Below the pieces are notes generated by a model. That model saw nothing but the letters and a program-made list of their open reading frames with translations, searched no databases and was not told the origin of the DNA. A stretch of DNA of 6,771 nt from an uncultured Magnetococcales bacterium (GTDB taxonomy: Bacteria; Pseudomonadota; Magnetococcia; Magnetococcales; Magnetaquicoccaceae). The stretch lies in assembly GCA_903913345.1 (NCBI GenBank), contig CAIWLA010000030.1, forward strand, positions 1 through 6,771, read 5' to 3'. Below are positions 5,823 to 6,771 of this stretch, in pieces (the stretch's first letter is position 1; each line of letters opens with the position of its first letter). The position numbers were made by a program, and so were the translations under genes.

Positions 5823-6524
5823 TCAGGGCATCCACGAACCCATGCGACCCATGGTGGACCCCATGCTGTAGGCCATGGTGTGCAACTCGTTGGCCATGGT
5901 TCTCAGTGCCTCACGCGCATTATGAATGCGAATGGCGGGAGAGGCGGCCATGGCCTCCAAACTGGGCATGGGTGTTTGCGGCCCTGCCCCCGGCACGAGG
6001 GGTATCCCGTTTACATTCATAATATCCATCATATGCGGGGGAAGATGGTCGTTCTCAGGAGTGGCCAGTACGTAGGCCCGCAGAACGTCCGAATCCTGTT
6101 TCAGTCGAGTCACCAGAACCGCCGCATTTCCCATGCCTTCCATCATGGCACCGATATTTTCGTCGGTTGCATTTTTTGACATCCTGTTCATCATGGTTGC
6201 CGCGTTGACCATGCCATCCACGATTGTTTTGAATTTATCTGGCGTTAGATTGCTCATGAGCATACCCATGAGCACCTCAGGCCCAGGCTGACCGGACGGT
6301 GGATTCGCCGCACCGGTACTGGTACCGGCACTGGTATTGGCGTAGCTGCGGTCGATCCATTCAAAGTGTGTCAACACGGCAGTCGCGAACAGAACGACCA
6401 GGCCCACGCCAATCCAGCGGAAAATGGCTTCGAGCCGCTGATACCGTTTTTCATTGCTGGCCACGGCTTCGGTCAAAGCTTGCAGGCTTTCCGTCAACTG
6501 GGCCAATTTTTCAGAGTCGTGCAT
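5823..6524 (-). CDS. Single-pass membrane protein with methionine-rich periplasmic domain, function unknown
   Basis: This 233-residue protein matches no family that I recognise. Residues 1-32 are charged and helical, probably a short coiled coil (SEKLAQLTESLQALTEAV). A single membrane segment spans about 37-54. Arginines just before it (R27, R30, R36) predict the N-terminus inside and the rest in the periplasm. A low-complexity S/G/T/P linker (62-82) follows, then a helical domain with 21 methionines in residues 86-232. It includes MGMLM and three MMxxM motifs, at 111-115, 127-131 and 165-169, and a glycine/methionine tail, MGSTMGRMGSWMP. Such clusters bind Cu(I) or Ag(I) in some periplasmic proteins, but may also just be packing residues in a helical bundle. 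No cysteine is present. The ATG at 6524 has a strong AAGGAGA ribosome site (6533-6539) 8 nt upstream. The gene is monocistronic in this window and convergent to the glycosyltransferase. Confidence 0.85.
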   Translation of the reverse strand: MHDSEKLAQLTESLQALTEAVASNEKRYQRLEAIFRWIGVGLVVLFATAVLTHFEWIDRSYANTSAGTSTGAANPPSGQPGPEVLMGMLMSNLTPDKFKTIVDGMVNAATMMNRMSKNATDENIGAMMEGMGNAAVLVTRLKQDSDVLRAYVLATPENDHLPPHMMDIMNVNGIPLVPGAGPQTPMPSLEAMAASPAIRIHNAREALRTMANELHTMAYSMGSTMGRMGSWMP

Positions 6525-6567
6525 TGTGTTTGTCTCCTTGCCTTTTTTGGAAGATGGTCAGGATGAT

Positions 6568-6597
6568 TGAATAGCTCAAAGCAATCAAAAAAGTCAA
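6568..6597 (-). promoter_or_regulatory. Candidate sigma-70-type promoter of the Met-rich membrane protein gene
   Basis: On the reverse strand TTGACT (6592-6597) matches the -35 consensus at five of six positions. TATTCA (6568-6573) is a weak -10 at an 18-bp spacing. The implied start of transcription, near 6561, leaves a leader of about 37 nt containing the AAGGAGA ribosome site. The surrounding DNA is AT-rich compared with the genes. Confidence 0.35.
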
Positions 6598-6694
6598 TAG
6601 ACAAAATACATGTGTAAATGAAACACCTGAATCGTCTCTCTCATGGGCTTAGTTCAACTCTGGGCAGGGGGTGACCGCCATCCAGATAACCACT

Positions 6695-6714
6695 CGGAAA
6701 TCCCTGGATTTCCG
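6695..6714. promoter_or_regulatory. 20-bp perfect dyad, possible operator
   Basis: CGGAAATCC-CT-GGATTTCCG is a perfect inverted repeat with 9-bp arms and a 2-bp centre. The centre is too short for a good RNA hairpin, so binding of a dimeric regulator fits better. It lies 20 bp before a TTGACA box that points rightward. Its right arm overlaps a degenerate REP-like stretch, which may explain part of the symmetry by chance. Confidence 0.35.
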
Positions 6715-6724
6715 CCTGCGCTGG
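6703..6724 (+). repeat. Degenerate REP-like unit
   Basis: CCTGGATTTCCGCCTGCGCTGG matches the genome repeat (CCTGGATTCCCGCCTGCGCGGG type) apart from a few substitutions. The symmetric second half has decayed, and no strong hairpin remains. Confidence 0.55.
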
Positions 6725-6771
6725 AGAAAATCTCTTGACATTCTGTCAGAAATTAAAGAGTGTTGTAACGA

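Larger units (their letters stand above)
6525..6771. other. Non-coding region at the right edge
   Basis: No convincing gene lies in these 247 bp. The AT-rich left half (6525-6640) carries the ribosome site and candidate promoter of the leftward gene. The right half holds a perfect dyad (6695-6714), a degenerate REP copy, and TTGACA at 6735-6740 followed by TGTCA. TTGACA could be the -35 box of a rightward gene beyond the window. The sequence at a 17-bp spacing (GAGTGT) is a poor -10, so this is uncertain. Confidence 0.5.

Noticed and set aside
5608..5871. An 87-codon rightward frame ending past the palindrome
   Set aside because: It contains the translated repeat signature (IPACAGM) and overlaps the end of the glycosyltransferase gene in another frame.
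6735..6749. FNR/NnrR-like site TTGAC-N5-GTCAG
   Set aside because: The family consensus has a 4-base centre and ends in TCAA; the spacing and last base do not fit.

Overview
The window is about 6.8 kb of GC-rich (high-50s % by eye), densely packed bacterial DNA. Protein style (proteobacterial-type TrxB, ArnT-like membrane glycosyltransferase, many c-di-GMP-type features) and a dispersed REP-like palindrome with the core ATTCCCGC-CTGC-GCGGGAAT point to a free-living proteobacterium. A magnetotactic-coccus-like or deep alphaproteobacterial lineage is possible but not proven. No tRNA, rRNA, CRISPR array or transposase was seen.

Left part (1-2280): a leftward gene, cut by the window start, encodes a fusion of an H-NOX (heme nitric oxide/oxygen binding) domain to a C-terminal PilZ domain (c-di-GMP receptor). 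The long open frame on the opposite strand here is only its shadow. Sharing a 93-bp intergenic region and running rightward is trxB, thioredoxin reductase, complete with its redox CATC motif.

Middle (2281-3349): a 70-bp double-hairpin REP-like element follows trxB. Next come two small leftward genes of unknown function, 30 bp apart. Their products share a 13-residue motif at exactly the same position (residues 26-38), so they look like diverged tandem duplicates. A 134-bp divergent intergenic region separates them from the next operon.

Right part (3350-6771): a two-gene rightward operon encodes a HAD-IB phosphatase and a 578-residue ArnT/PMT-family (GT39-like) integral membrane glycosyltransferase, with only 6 bp between them. 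The glycosyltransferase gene ends inside a perfect REP-type palindrome that supplies its last codons and stop and probably acts as a bidirectional terminator. Convergent to it is a leftward gene for a single-pass membrane protein with a very methionine-rich, probably periplasmic domain (three MMxxM motifs). The last 250 bp are non-coding, with a likely promoter for that gene, a degenerate REP copy, a 20-bp perfect dyad and a TTGACA box.

The most notable item is the H-NOX-PilZ fusion: a predicted nitric oxide sensor physically joined to a predicted c-di-GMP sensor, which could integrate the two signals in one polypeptide.
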